Below, piece after piece: positions 1 to 9,726 of a DNA stretch of 64,000 nt. Origin of the DNA: Burkholderiaceae bacterium. GTDB lineage: Bacteria; Pseudomonadota; Gammaproteobacteria; Burkholderiales; Burkholderiaceae. Under the pieces are notes generated by a model, which worked only from the letters and a program-made list of their open reading frames with translations, ran no database searches and was not told the DNA's origin. The translations under genes were made by a program, and so were the position numbers. The number at the start of each line of letters is the position of its first letter. The stretch's first letter is position 1. Where the stretch lies: positions 161,864 to 225,863 of the forward strand of contig CANFOL010000001.1 in NCBI GenBank assembly GCA_947448695.1. The letters are read 5' to 3'.

Positions 1-326
1 CTTTATCAACTGCTGATGTGCCTGCAGATAAAATCGCTGCCGAAAAAAGTGTTGCTGAACAAAAAGCGGCTGAATCAGGCAAACCACCAGAAATCGTAGC
101 AAAAATGGTTGAAGGCTCGATTCAAAAGTATTTAAAAGAAGTTTCTCTTTTAAATCAATCATTTGTAAAAAATGATAAGCAGACTGTTGAGCAAATGTTG
201 AAAGAAAACAATACAAGTATCCAATCGTTCACGATGTACGTTGTTGGTGAAGGTATTGAAAAGCGTCAGGACGATTTTGCGGCAGAAGTTGCAGCTCAAG
301 TTGCAGCAGCTAAAGGTACCGCTTAA
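1..326 (+). CDS. tsf: Elongation factor Ts, C-terminal part (gene cut by window start)
   Basis: EF-Ts is the guanine-nucleotide exchange factor that recharges EF-Tu in the cytoplasm. Only the C-terminal part is present: the reading frame is already open at base 3 (reading [10 protein letters not shown]) and runs to the stop at 324-326. The segment contains the conserved dimerisation/C-terminal features '[14 protein letters not shown]' and '[17 protein letters not shown]', ending in an Ala-rich tail. The following pyrH-frr order is the usual tsf-pyrH-frr arrangement. A hairpin terminator lies directly downstream. Confidence 0.95.
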   Translation, partial: LSTADVPADKIAAEKSVAEQKAAESGKPPEIVAKMVEGSIQKYLKEVSLLNQSFVKNDKQTVEQMLKENNTSIQSFTMYVVGEGIEKRQDDFAAEVAAQVAAAKGTA

Positions 327-341
327 GAGTTTGTTTTAATT

Positions 342-374
342 AAAAAAAAGGCGCTTTTTAGGCGCCTCTTTTTT
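342..374 (+). terminator. Rho-independent terminator after tsf
   Basis: An A-run is followed by the stem AGGCGC (349-354), a short T-rich loop, the complementary GCGCCT (362-367) and then a run of T. It is a classical intrinsic terminator that may also work on the opposite strand because of the A-run. It separates tsf from pyrH. A TATAAT-like box at 382-387 could start the pyrH transcript, but no good -35 box is visible. Confidence 0.85.
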
Positions 375-418
375 AGCCCTTTATAATGTAATTATTATCG
401 TAAATAGAAAGAACCTAT

Positions 419-1129
419 ATGCCTGCCTATAAGAGTGTACTTCTTAAATTATCTGGCGAGGCTTTAATGGGGAATGATTCTTATGGAATCAATCCTACGA
501 CGATAGATCAGATGGTGACAGAAATTGCTAAGGTAGTTCAGCAAGGTATCAAGCTAGCCATTGTGATTGGTGGAGGCAATATTTTCAGAGGTGTTGCTGG
601 CGGTGCAGCTGGTATGGACCGAGCGACTGCAGACTATATGGGAATGCTTGCAACCATGATGAACTCTTTGGCGCTTCAGGATGCATTACGCAAAAAAGGC
701 GTTGAAGCTCGTGTTCAGTCTGCTTTAAGAATGGATCAAGTTGTGGAGCCTTATATACGACCAAAGGCTATTCGTCACATGAATGAGGGCAAAGTGGTTA
801 TTTTTGCTGCAGGTACAGGAAATCCATTTTTTACGACCGATACTGCAGCAGCTTTGCGTGGTGCTGAAATGGGCGTTGATATTGTTTTAAAGGCCACTAA
901 AGTTGATGGTATTTATTCAAGCGACCCGAATAAAGATTCAAATGCAACCTTGTATGAATCTATTAGTTTTGATGAGGCCATTATTAAGAATTTACAAGTA
1001 ATGGATGCTACAGCATTTGCATTGTGCAGAGATCGTCAATTACCTATAAAAGTATTTTCAATATTTAAACAAGGGTCTTTACTCCGAGTAGTGAATGGGG
1101 AACAAGAAGGCACTTTAGTACATGTTTAA
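419..1129 (+). CDS. pyrH: UMP kinase
   Basis: Cytoplasmic bacterial UMP kinase phosphorylates UMP to UDP in pyrimidine nucleotide synthesis. The 236-residue protein has the family's usual length. It shows the amino-acid-kinase-fold motifs: KLSGEAL near residues 10-16, the GGGNIFRG glycine loop at about 51-58, the [11 protein letters not shown] phosphate-binding segment at about 138-148 and [13 protein letters not shown] at about 158-170. frr follows 13 bp later, so the two are probably cotranscribed. Start ATG; the upstream AAAGAA is a modest ribosome-binding site. Confidence 0.97.
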   Translation: MPAYKSVLLKLSGEALMGNDSYGINPTTIDQMVTEIAKVVQQGIKLAIVIGGGNIFRGVAGGAAGMDRATADYMGMLATMMNSLALQDALRKKGVEARVQSALRMDQVVEPYIRPKAIRHMNEGKVVIFAAGTGNPFFTTDTAAALRGAEMGVDIVLKATKVDGIYSSDPNKDSNATLYESISFDEAIIKNLQVMDATAFALCRDRQLPIKVFSIFKQGSLLRVVNGEQEGTLVHV

Positions 1130-1142
1130 TTAAGGAACTGTT

Positions 1143-1703
1143 ATGTCAGCAAATGAAGTTATATCTAATGTAGATCAAAGAATGAATAAATCTATAGAGT
1201 CTTTAAAGGGTGCTTTGGCGAAAATCCGTACAGGCAGAGCAAGTACCGGTTTATTGGAGCATATTCAAGTAGATTATTATGGAAATCCAACCCCAATTTC
1301 TCAAGTAGCTGCTTTAGGTTTAGCAGATGCGCGAACAATTACGGCCACTCCCTGGGAGAAAAATATGATTGCGGTAGTTGAAAAAGCTATTCGTGATTCT
1401 GATTTGGGATTGAACCCAGCAACTCAAGGTAATGTGATTCGTATACCGATGCCCGCATTAACTGAAGAGCGTCGACGTGATTTAGTAAAGGTCGTCAAGT
1501 CAGAGGGTGAAGATGCGAAGATCGCGATTCGTAACTTAAGACGTGATGCAAATGAATCTCTCAAGAAATTAACTAAGGATAAGTTAATCTCTGAAGATGA
1601 TGAGCGTCGATCGCAAGATGATGTTCAAAAACGTACAGATCGTTTTGTTACCGAAATCGACAAAATTGTGCAGGAAAAAGAAAAAGAAATCATGACAGTT
1701 TAG
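1143..1703 (+). CDS. frr: Ribosome recycling factor
   Basis: RRF splits post-termination ribosomes together with EF-G. Length 186 is standard. Typical RRF segments are visible: the IRTGRAS helix start at residues 28-34, PWEKNM at 70-75 and [11 protein letters not shown] at 106-116, followed by the long basic/acidic coiled helix of domain I. A good AAGGA ribosome-binding site precedes the ATG. The gene sits between pyrH and uppS in the conserved proteobacterial order. Confidence 0.97.
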   Translation: MSANEVISNVDQRMNKSIESLKGALAKIRTGRASTGLLEHIQVDYYGNPTPISQVAALGLADARTITATPWEKNMIAVVEKAIRDSDLGLNPATQGNVIRIPMPALTEERRRDLVKVVKSEGEDAKIAIRNLRRDANESLKKLTKDKLISEDDERRSQDDVQKRTDRFVTEIDKIVQEKEKEIMTV

Positions 1704-1771
1704 TCATTGAAATATATATTCTGATGGAGTAAGTTATTAATAGTTCAACCATAGAAGTACCTAAAACTAGT

Positions 1772-2500
1772 GTGATTCCTCGACATATTGCGATCATTAT
1801 GGATGGTAATGGTCGTTGGGCGAATCAGCGTTTTTTACCTAGGGTCGCTGGACATTCTAAAGGCTTAGAGGTCGTTCGTAACATTGTTGAGCAATGCTCA
1901 TCTCATGGTGTTGAGTTTTTAACCCTCTTTGCTTTTAGTTCTGAAAATTGGCGTCGTCCAAAGGATGAAATTAATTTTTTAATGAATTTATTCTTTAAAG
2001 CTTTAGATAAAGAAGTTGCCCGTCTTCATGTGAATAATATTCGTTTAAGGCTCATTGGAGATATGAGTGGGTTTCCGGAAAACATACAAAAACGAGTTGA
2101 AGTTGCGGAACGCTTAACTGAAAATAATACGGGATTAGTTCTAACGATCGCGGCTAACTATGGGGGTCGTTGGGATATCTTAAATGCTACACGCAAAGCA
2201 CTTGCTCAAAATCCGCAAATTGATCCTGCCATTATCAATGAAGCTTGGCTTCATCCTCATTTAGCCATGTCTTATGCACCAGAGCCTGACTTGTTTATTC
2301 GAACTGGGGGCGAGCAGCGCATTAGTAATTTTTTATTATGGCAATTAGTCTATACAGAAATGTACTTCACAAATACATTTTGGCCGGACTTTGACACAAA
2401 AGCTTTTGAAGAAAGTTTAATTTGGTTTAGAAAGCGTGAGCGTCGATTTGGGCAAACAGGTTTACAGATCTTAGAAAAAACTATCGTCAAAAATGCTTAA
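1772..2500 (+). CDS. uppS: Undecaprenyl diphosphate synthase (cis-prenyltransferase)
   Basis: Makes the C55 lipid carrier for peptidoglycan and O-antigen by adding isopentenyl-PP units to farnesyl-PP. The catalytic P-loop Asp lies in DGNGRWA (residues 11-17 from this GTG), and the RTGGEQRISNFLLWQ signature is near residue 178. The start is uncertain. The GTG at 1772 has no ribosome-binding site. The open frame extends upstream through 12 further codons (reading NSSTIEVPKTS...) to an ATT at 1736 that has TGGAG at 1725-1729 at ideal spacing. The real start may be that rare ATT codon. The 3' end overlaps cdsA by 8 bp. Confidence 0.93.
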   Translation: MIPRHIAIIMDGNGRWANQRFLPRVAGHSKGLEVVRNIVEQCSSHGVEFLTLFAFSSENWRRPKDEINFLMNLFFKALDKEVARLHVNNIRLRLIGDMSGFPENIQKRVEVAERLTENNTGLVLTIAANYGGRWDILNATRKALAQNPQIDPAIINEAWLHPHLAMSYAPEPDLFIRTGGEQRISNFLLWQLVYTEMYFTNTFWPDFDTKAFEESLIWFRKRERRFGQTGLQILEKTIVKNA

Positions 2501-3353
2501 AACGCGTTTCATCACGGCGATCGTTTTATTAGCCTTATTTATCCCCGTTCTTTTTTTAAGTCCAACCATTATTCTTTCATTAGTAGTTTCAATCCTGATA
2601 TCTCTAGCTTCTTGGGAATGGGGTAGATTTATTTGGGGTAAGCAATCAAAATTTCCGATTTATTACAGCTTATTTATAGAAGCATTGTTACTCACATTGA
2701 TTTATAGCATCCAATCAACTGATCATGCTCTTACTGAAACACTGAGTCATCTGATGATTGGTGTCTTATGGGTTAGTATCATTTTTTGGCTGCTCGGAGT
2801 ACCATTTATCTTAAGTCGCAAATTGCAGTTTTCGATTAAGAATAATGGTGGGTTACTAGCCATTGTTGGCGTCATTATTTTTGTGAGTAATTGGTATGCC
2901 TTTACGGTTTTAAGAGATAAAGGATTATGGGTTTTACTTTCTGTGCTGATGATTGTATGGACTGCTGATATTGGCGCTTATTTTACTGGAAAGCAATTTG
3001 GCAAGCATAAATTGGCGCCCCAATTAAGCCCAGGTAAATCGATTGAAGGAGCTATTGGTGGTATGGTAGCTGTGTGCATTTTAGGACTTATATTTTACTC
3101 TTTTAATATATCTTCGAATAACTTTTTCAATATGTTCGCAGAACACAATAGTCGGATAGTTTTAATTCCTTTATGTATCTTTTTATCTGGAATGAGTGTT
3201 GTTGGGGATTTGTTTGAATCCCAGCTCAAAAGATTATCAGGAATGAAGGATAGTAGTGGGCTATTGCCAGGTCATGGTGGTGTTTTAGATCGTCTTGACG
3301 CTTTATTACCTGTTTTGCCAATTGCTGCATTATGTATTCAAGGAATATCATGA
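2493..3353 (+). CDS. cdsA: Phosphatidate cytidylyltransferase
   Basis: Inner-membrane CDP-diacylglycerol synthase, the entry enzyme for all phospholipids (phosphatidate + CTP). 286 residues with about eight hydrophobic segments. The family signature is clear in the second half: TADIGAYFTGKQFGKHKLAP, then SPGKSIEGAIGG, and near the C-terminus GDLFESQLKR and the GHGGVLDRLDAL segment. It overlaps uppS upstream and dxr downstream (ATGA overlap), which implies translational coupling. Confidence 0.95.
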   Translation: MLKTRFITAIVLLALFIPVLFLSPTIILSLVVSILISLASWEWGRFIWGKQSKFPIYYSLFIEALLLTLIYSIQSTDHALTETLSHLMIGVLWVSIIFWLLGVPFILSRKLQFSIKNNGGLLAIVGVIIFVSNWYAFTVLRDKGLWVLLSVLMIVWTADIGAYFTGKQFGKHKLAPQLSPGKSIEGAIGGMVAVCILGLIFYSFNISSNNFFNMFAEHNSRIVLIPLCIFLSGMSVVGDLFESQLKRLSGMKDSSGLLPGHGGVLDRLDALLPVLPIAALCIQGIS

Positions 3354-4519
3354 AAGGCTTATGTATTTTAGGATCTACTGGCTCGATAGGGGAGAACACC
3401 CTAGATGTAGTTGCTCGCCATCCTGATTTGTTTAGAGTGAAAACTTTAACTGCTAATGTTCAAATTGAGAAATTAGCCAAACAATGCATACAATTTCAGC
3501 CAGATATTGCAGTTGTTGCTAGTTCTGAATTAGCTGAAAAATTAAAATCACTTTTGCCAAATTCTTCTACTCAAGTATTGTTTGGTCCTCAAGGTTTAAT
3601 TGAGGCTGTGATGCATCATCAAGTCGATACGGTGATGTCTGCAATAGTAGGAGCCGCAGGTTTAATGCCCACCATTGAAGCTGCTAAGGCAGGGAAAAGA
3701 ATTCTATTGGCCAACAAAGAAGCATTAGTTATGTCTGGTCAAATTTTAATGGATGTTGTTGCTCAAAGTGGGGCGGAGCTATTACCAATAGATAGTGAAC
3801 ATAATGCGATATATCAATGTTTGCCACATAATAAACAAAGTAATCCTCTGGAGCTTGAAGAGCTTCTTCTTACCGCTTCTGGCGGGCCATTTTTACATCG
3901 ATCTTTAGAAACATTGATTCATGTAACACCTGAAGAAGCTTGCGCGCATCCGAATTGGGTGATGGGTAGAAAAATTTCGGTTGACTCGTCTACGATGATG
4001 AATAAAGGGCTTGAATTGATAGAAGCAATGTGGCTTTTTCAAATGCCACAAGAAAAAATTCAGATTGTGATACATCCACAAAGCGTCATTCACTCCTTAG
4101 TAAGATATGTTGATGGTTCATTACTTGCACAGCTTGGAGAGCCTGATATGCGGACTCCAATTGCGTTTGGCTTGGGCTGGCCACAAAGAATCACCTCGGG
4201 AGTTAAGCCATTAGATATGATGCAGCTTGGACAGTTAAATTTTATGCCTGCTGACGTAAAGCGGTTTCCTGCCATTCCTCTTGCTCGAGAAGCTGCAAGA
4301 TTAAAAGGGACAGCTCCAGCGATTATGAATGCTGCTAATGAAATTGCAGTAGAGAGCTTTTTGAATCGGCAGATTACCTATCCGCAAATTGTACAAATCA
4401 TTGCACAAGTATTAGAAAATATACCATCCGAACCTGCTAGTTCTTTAGAGTTAGTTTTATCAGTAGATCAACTTGCAAGAGAAAAAACAAGACAATATAT
4501 TTTGGAGACACGACAATGA
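3350..4519 (+). CDS. dxr: 1-deoxy-D-xylulose-5-phosphate reductoisomerase
   Basis: Second step of the MEP isoprenoid pathway (DXP to MEP, NADPH-dependent), supplying the precursors used by UppS. The chosen ATG gives 389 residues and starts with the NADPH-binding segment, GSTGSIG at 8-14. It has AAGGA upstream and overlaps the cdsA stop (ATGA). Active-site motifs visible: LLTASGGPFL, HPNWVMGRKISVDSSTMMNK and the IHPQSVIHSLV loop. An upstream in-frame ATG at 3332 would add six residues inside cdsA and is less likely. It ends in a 4 bp overlap with rseP. Confidence 0.97.
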   Translation: MKGLCILGSTGSIGENTLDVVARHPDLFRVKTLTANVQIEKLAKQCIQFQPDIAVVASSELAEKLKSLLPNSSTQVLFGPQGLIEAVMHHQVDTVMSAIVGAAGLMPTIEAAKAGKRILLANKEALVMSGQILMDVVAQSGAELLPIDSEHNAIYQCLPHNKQSNPLELEELLLTASGGPFLHRSLETLIHVTPEEACAHPNWVMGRKISVDSSTMMNKGLELIEAMWLFQMPQEKIQIVIHPQSVIHSLVRYVDGSLLAQLGEPDMRTPIAFGLGWPQRITSGVKPLDMMQLGQLNFMPADVKRFPAIPLAREAARLKGTAPAIMNAANEIAVESFLNRQITYPQIVQIIAQVLENIPSEPASSLELVLSVDQLAREKTRQYILETRQ

Positions 4520-5640
4520 CTCTGATTTCTTTTTTAGTCGCAATTGTGATATTGGTAGGATTTCATGAGTTTGGTCACTATATAGTTGCCAAATGGTGTG
4601 GTATTGCTGTAGAGCGATTTTCTATAGGATTTGGTCCAGTGTTATTTCGAAAAAAACCAAGTAAGCCTTTAGGAACTGAATTTGTTTTATCCGCTATTCC
4701 TTTGGGTGGATATGTCAAGATGATAGATACTCGAACACACACGAACTTAAATGCTGAACAAATTGCACACGCATTCGATCAGCAAGTATTATGGAAGAGA
4801 TCCAGTGTTGTTGCAGCAGGTCCGTTTGCTAATTTTCTCTTAGCTTTTGTCTTCCTATTCTTTTTATACATGAGTGGTCCTTTACAGGTAAAAGCTGTTT
4901 TGGATGAACCACCTCCTAATTCGATCGCAGCAAAATCTGGATTAGTAGATGGTGATGAAGTCAGGGGATTTGCCTTCCTACCAGATGATTCTGATGGGGT
5001 TGACATGAGTGTTGAATTCACGCCAATTGATAGTTGGAATCGATTGCGATGGAAGCTTTTAAGATCAATGATGAGTGAGCACGGATTTGTATTGCAAGTA
5101 GCTCATGAGGGAAGTGGTGATACTAGAGTTGCTTTTACTCATGAAGAAATTCAATCATTACAGCTGAAAAATGATATGTTCTTACAGTTAGGCTTGATTT
5201 TAAGTAAAGATAATCCTTTACCGACGTTTCGCCTAGAACTTGGCATTATTGAGTCAATTTCGCGATCATTTGAAAGAGTTAGTGACATTACTGCGGTTTC
5301 ATCCCTAAGTATTTGGTCTTTAATTACAGGTAAAGCTTCTTTAAATCAGATCAGTGGTCCTATAGGAATTGCTGGTATGGCTGGTCAATCGGCTAATTCA
5401 GGATTCACAGCATATATAGGTTTTTTGGTTCTTATTAGTATAAGTTTAGGTCTCATGAATCTTTTGCCCTTACCTATGTTGGATGGTGGTCAATTAGTCT
5501 TTGATTTTTTTGAATTAATACGTGGGAAAGCTGTGTCGGCCAACGTGAGGGAATTTACATCAAAATTGGGTGTACTAGGAATACTAATCCTTACAGGAAT
5601 TGCTGTTTTTAATGATTTATCTCGGCTTTTTCATGGATAA
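4516..5640 (+). CDS. rseP: RseP-type site-2 zinc metalloprotease, short form
   Basis: Intramembrane protease that cleaves anti-sigma factors and cleared signal peptides in the inner membrane. The zinc site HEFGH is at residues 17-21 in the first membrane segment, and the LDGG motif (MLDGGQ) is near residue 320. A long periplasmic region lies between, with PDZ-like sequence (KSGLVDGDEV). Length is 374 residues, against about 450 for E. coli RseP. The missing part falls in the periplasmic region, so probably only one degenerate PDZ domain is present. The position between dxr and bamA is canonical. Confidence 0.92.
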   Translation: MTLISFLVAIVILVGFHEFGHYIVAKWCGIAVERFSIGFGPVLFRKKPSKPLGTEFVLSAIPLGGYVKMIDTRTHTNLNAEQIAHAFDQQVLWKRSSVVAAGPFANFLLAFVFLFFLYMSGPLQVKAVLDEPPPNSIAAKSGLVDGDEVRGFAFLPDDSDGVDMSVEFTPIDSWNRLRWKLLRSMMSEHGFVLQVAHEGSGDTRVAFTHEEIQSLQLKNDMFLQLGLILSKDNPLPTFRLELGIIESISRSFERVSDITAVSSLSIWSLITGKASLNQISGPIGIAGMAGQSANSGFTAYIGFLVLISISLGLMNLLPLPMLDGGQLVFDFFELIRGKAVSANVREFTSKLGVLGILILTGIAVFNDLSRLFHG

Positions 5641-5715
5641 TGGAGTGTAGAATCTAATCTATTGGATTTATGCATGAATCTGACAATAATTACATCGAAT
5701 TTAAGAGCCATTTAG

Positions 5716-8091
5716 TTGAATATTAAGAAAAATAAATTACATCTCGCAGTTGCTCTAGCATTTAGCATAGGAACCTTGATTCATAGCGAGTTTGGTCTTG
5801 CGGCTGAACCTTTTGTTGTCAAAGACATTCGTGTTGAAGGATTACAGCGTGTTGAGCCAGGTACTGTCTTTAGTTATTTGCCTGTCAAAGTTGGAGAAAC
5901 CTTTGATGACTCTAAAGGTGCCGATGCGATTCGAAGTTTATTCAATACTGGTTTTTTTAAAGATGTACAAGTCAAAGTTGAGGATAGTGTCCTGATTGTT
6001 TTAGTTGAAGAAAGACCTACGATTTCTAAAGTTGACTTTACAGGAATGAAAGAGTTTGAAAAAGAAGCTATTTTAAAAGCCTTAAGGGCTATTGGATTAG
6101 CTGATGCAAGATATTTTGATAAAGCTCTTGTAGATAAAGCTGAGCAAGAAATCAAGCGCCAGTATGTTAGCAAAGGTTTTTATGATGCTGAAATTGTAAC
6201 CACTGTTACTCCTGGGGAGCGCAATCAAGTTTCGGTGTATTTTAATATTGAAGAGGGTATAGTTTCCACTATCTCTGAAATCAATATTATTGGCAATAAA
6301 GCATTCAGTGAAAAAGAACTTAGAAACCAAATGCAGCTTTCCGTTGGTGGTTGGTTTTCCTGGTACTCTAAAAATAATCGTTATTCGAAGCAAAAACTTT
6401 CTGCCGATTTGGAGACTATACGATCTTTTTATCTGAATCAAGGTTATTTAGAATTCCGTATTGATTCTACCCAAATTTCTATTTCACCTGATAAAAAGGG
6501 GATGTATGTCACCATCAATATTTTTGAGGGTGAGCAATATAAAGTTAAAGATATTAAGTTAGGTGGGGAAATGTTTGGTAAAGAAGAGGAGTTTAAGGCT
6601 CTGATTCCTATTAAACCTGGCGAAATTTTTTCATCTGCGAAATTAAATCTTGGTACAAAAGCAATCGCTGATGCCTTAAGTACATACGGTTATGCCTTTG
6701 CAACCATTACACCTCAACCGGATCTTCGTAGAGAAGAAAAATTGGTTGATATGTTGTTAGTCGTTGATCCTGGAAAAAGAGCTTATGTTAGGAATATTAG
6801 TATTTCAGGTAATGCAAAAACCAGGGATACAGTAATTCGTCGAGAGATGCGTCAGTTAGAAAGCTCTTGGTATGACGGTGAAAAGATAAAATTATCTAAA
6901 GATAGAATTAATCGCTTAGGTTATTTTACTGAGGTAGATGTTGGAACTCAGGAAATATCAGGATCGACTGATCAAGTTGATTTGAACGTAAAAGTTGCTG
7001 AAAAACCTTCGGGCTCTTTGAGTTTAGGTGCTGGATTTTCTTCTTCTGAAGGAGTTGTAATTTCTGCTGGTATTAACCAAGAAAATGCATTTGGTACTGG
7101 AACTAGCGTTGGATTTAACATTAATACTAGTCAGGTGAACCGAACCTTAGTCTTATCGCAATTTGACCCGTATTTTACTGAAGATGGGATCAGTAGATAC
7201 ACCGATGTCTACTATAGAACTTCTCGCCCATTGTATTACCTAGGCGATTCGGATTACACCATTATTAATACAGGTACTTCTTTACGTTTTGGTATACCTT
7301 ACTCAGAGAAGGGGCGCTATTTTGTTGGCGCTGCGTTCGAGAGATTAGAGCTCAATACCACCCAAAACTCACCTTTAACTTATCAACAATATGCTGCGAG
7401 CATATCTGGGTACGATCCGACAGTTGTTGATGGCACTCCAAATGATCCTCATCTCGGATATTACTCTGGGAGTTCTTGGAATATTCCATTGTCAGTAGGT
7501 TGGGCAAAAGACGGTCGGGATAGTGCGCTACTTCCTAGTAGTGGTCATTATCAAGTGGCAAATGCTGAAGTCTCAATGCCAATTGATAAAATGCAATACT
7601 ATCGCTTGTTCTATCAACATCAATATTTTTATCCCCTTACCAAAACTAATGTGATTGCTCTGAGTGCACAAGTGGGATATGGGCTGGCTTATGGGGATAA
7701 GCCTTTTCCAATTACGAAAAATTACTATATAGGTGGTATTGGCTCGGTTCGGGGCTATACACCAGGATCATTAGGGCCACAAGTTGAAAATAAATACTTA
7801 GGAATTTATCAACCGACCGGTGGATCATCCAAAGCAGTATTTAATGCAGAATACGCATTCCCTGTACCCGGTTCTGGAACTGATAAAACCTTACGCTTTT
7901 TTGTGTTTTTTGATGCTGGTAATGTGTATGATGGCGCCCCCAATGTGGGAGATTTAAGGTATTCATATGGTGCTGGTATTACTTGGATTTCTCCACTAGG
8001 TCCATTAAAATTTAGTTATGGTGTACCTCTGAATACAACTAGTTTGGATAAAATTCAAAACTTCCAATTTCAAATTGGAACAACTTTTTAA
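5716..8091 (+). CDS. bamA: Outer membrane protein assembly factor BamA
   Basis: Central Omp85-family component of the BAM machine, inserting beta-barrel proteins in the outer membrane. 791 residues: an N-terminal signal peptide (hydrophobic 9-29, cleavage after Ala30 before EPFVV), five POTRA repeats to about residue 430, then the C-terminal barrel. The VRGY motif of the L6 loop is in IGSVRGYTPGSLG, and the last residue is Phe (QIGTTF), the usual outer-membrane terminal signal. The start is TTG. Codons upstream give no better start. Confidence 0.96.
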   Translation: MNIKKNKLHLAVALAFSIGTLIHSEFGLAAEPFVVKDIRVEGLQRVEPGTVFSYLPVKVGETFDDSKGADAIRSLFNTGFFKDVQVKVEDSVLIVLVEERPTISKVDFTGMKEFEKEAILKALRAIGLADARYFDKALVDKAEQEIKRQYVSKGFYDAEIVTTVTPGERNQVSVYFNIEEGIVSTISEINIIGNKAFSEKELRNQMQLSVGGWFSWYSKNNRYSKQKLSADLETIRSFYLNQGYLEFRIDSTQISISPDKKGMYVTINIFEGEQYKVKDIKLGGEMFGKEEEFKALIPIKPGEIFSSAKLNLGTKAIADALSTYGYAFATITPQPDLRREEKLVDMLLVVDPGKRAYVRNISISGNAKTRDTVIRREMRQLESSWYDGEKIKLSKDRINRLGYFTEVDVGTQEISGSTDQVDLNVKVAEKPSGSLSLGAGFSSSEGVVISAGINQENAFGTGTSVGFNINTSQVNRTLVLSQFDPYFTEDGISRYTDVYYRTSRPLYYLGDSDYTIINTGTSLRFGIPYSEKGRYFVGAAFERLELNTTQNSPLTYQQYAASISGYDPTVVDGTPNDPHLGYYSGSSWNIPLSVGWAKDGRDSALLPSSGHYQVANAEVSMPIDKMQYYRLFYQHQYFYPLTKTNVIALSAQVGYGLAYGDKPFPITKNYYIGGIGSVRGYTPGSLGPQVENKYLGIYQPTGGSSKAVFNAEYAFPVPGSGTDKTLRFFVFFDAGNVYDGAPNVGDLRYSYGAGITWISPLGPLKFSYGVPLNTTSLDKIQNFQFQIGTTF

Positions 8092-8109
8092 TTATTTAAG
8101 GAAAATGGC

Positions 8110-8631
8110 ATGAAGCAGTTAAATATCCGTTATTACCTGTCTCTATTGAGTTTGGTTGGCTTAACATTCTTTATCCAGCCTATTCATGCTCAAGAAGCAG
8201 GTACAAAAATCGCCTTTGTTAGCTTAGATCGTATTTTAAGTGAATCGAAAATGGCCAAAGATGCTCAAGCTAAAATGCAAGGCGAGTTTGGTAACCGCGA
8301 AAAAGAAGTTCGTGATGCCATCGCCAAGATTAAAACTCAAGCAGCTCAATTGGATAAAGATGCTGCGGTGATGCCAGAATCAGAAAGAATTCGGAAACAA
8401 CGCGAGCTTGCCGATAGTGATCGTGAAATTCAACGTAAACAACGCGAATTAATTGAAGATACTCAGCGTAGAGGGGCAGAAGAACGTGCCAAAATTTTTG
8501 AAAAAGCTAATCAAGTCTTAAAATCAATAGTGGAACAGAAAAAATTAGACTTAGTTGTTCAAGAAGCAGCTTTTGTAAGTCCAAGAGTTGACATCACCAA
8601 CGAAGTGATCGCAGCTCTAAACGCTAAGTAA
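8110..8631 (+). CDS. skp: Periplasmic chaperone Skp/OmpH
   Basis: Periplasmic holdase that carries unfolded outer-membrane proteins to BAM. 173 residues with a signal peptide (cleavage near HAQ, residue 27), then KIAFVSLDRILSES, a strand/helix start typical of OmpH. Next come a long charged coiled-coil region (about 50-140) and a C-terminal strand. It lies 18 bp after bamA with a ribosome-binding site (AAGGAAA), so is probably coexpressed. Confidence 0.93.
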   Translation: MKQLNIRYYLSLLSLVGLTFFIQPIHAQEAGTKIAFVSLDRILSESKMAKDAQAKMQGEFGNREKEVRDAIAKIKTQAAQLDKDAAVMPESERIRKQRELADSDREIQRKQRELIEDTQRRGAEERAKIFEKANQVLKSIVEQKKLDLVVQEAAFVSPRVDITNEVIAALNAK

Positions 8632-8660
8632 TTCCACAGATAACGTGGACCTAAACGGGG

Positions 8661-9719
8661 ATGCTTAAACCTATTACCCTCGGCGATCTTGCTAGTCAGT
8701 TTGGCGCAGATTTAGATGGTGACTCTAATATAGTTTTAACAGGATTAGCTCCTTTAGATATTGCAGAGAACCAGCAAATCTCGTTCTTAGTAAATCCCTT
8801 ATATCGACAACAAGCCTTACTCAGTAAAGCTGGCGTTTTAATCCTCAGTCAGAGTGATTACACTTTCGTCAAAAAAGCCTCTGAACACACCAAATCCTAT
8901 TTAATCTCTCCCAATCCATATGCTTTATTCGCTAGGATAGGGCAATATTTTGAACAATTAAATATAAGCCCTTTAGTTGCGGGTATTCATCCCTTGGCAG
9001 ATGTTCATCCATCTGCCAGTATTCCTCAATCTTGTACGATTGGCCCATTTTGTTCCGTTGCTGCTGGGGTAATACTTGGCGAAAAAGTTCATTTAGTCTC
9101 GCATGTCAGATTAGGTATAAATGTACAAATTGGCTCAGGGACGACGATACACCCCATGACAGTGATTTACGATGATTGTCAGATTGGCAAGCGATGCATT
9201 TTACATGGAGGTGTTGTCATAGGCTCGGATGGCTTTGGCTTTGCTCCAGATTTTTCAGCTCAGGGTGGCGAATGGGTCAAAATTCCTCAAACTGGAAGAG
9301 TTATGATTGGTAACGATGTTGAATGTGGAGCCTCAATGACCGTTGATCGTGGTGCAATGGCAGATACAATCATTGGAGATGGGTGCAAGTTCGATAATCA
9401 TGTTCAAATTGGTCATAATGTAAAGATTGGCGCACACACTGTAATGGCAGGTTGTTCGGGCGTTGCTGGCAGTACTGAATTAGGAAGTTTGTGCGTTATT
9501 GGTGGTTATTCTAACTTTTCAGGCCATTTGAAAATTGCAGATCGAACAACTGTTTCTGGTGGAACCTCCATTACGAAATCCATTAAGGAACCAGGCTCCC
9601 ATTACACGGGTGTATTTCCGTTTACCTCCCATTCTCAATGGGAAAAAAATGCAGCAATCATGCGTAGTATTGATAAATTACGTCAACAAATTAAAGATTT
9701 AACAAAAAAAGTAAAGTAG
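8661..9719 (+). CDS. lpxD: UDP-3-O-(3-hydroxyacyl)glucosamine N-acyltransferase
   Basis: Third step of lipid A synthesis, N-acylation of UDP-3-O-acylglucosamine in the cytoplasm. 352 residues: an N-terminal uridine-binding domain (about 1-100), then a left-handed beta-helix of hexapeptide repeats (about 105-310) and a C-terminal helix. The catalytic-His region reads [13 protein letters not shown], and [10 protein letters not shown] is diagnostic. Next to fabZ, which shapes the same 3-hydroxyacyl pool. Confidence 0.96.
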   Translation: MLKPITLGDLASQFGADLDGDSNIVLTGLAPLDIAENQQISFLVNPLYRQQALLSKAGVLILSQSDYTFVKKASEHTKSYLISPNPYALFARIGQYFEQLNISPLVAGIHPLADVHPSASIPQSCTIGPFCSVAAGVILGEKVHLVSHVRLGINVQIGSGTTIHPMTVIYDDCQIGKRCILHGGVVIGSDGFGFAPDFSAQGGEWVKIPQTGRVMIGNDVECGASMTVDRGAMADTIIGDGCKFDNHVQIGHNVKIGAHTVMAGCSGVAGSTELGSLCVIGGYSNFSGHLKIADRTTVSGGTSITKSIKEPGSHYTGVFPFTSHSQWEKNAAIMRSIDKLRQQIKDLTKKVK

Positions 9720-9726
9720 ATAAAAA

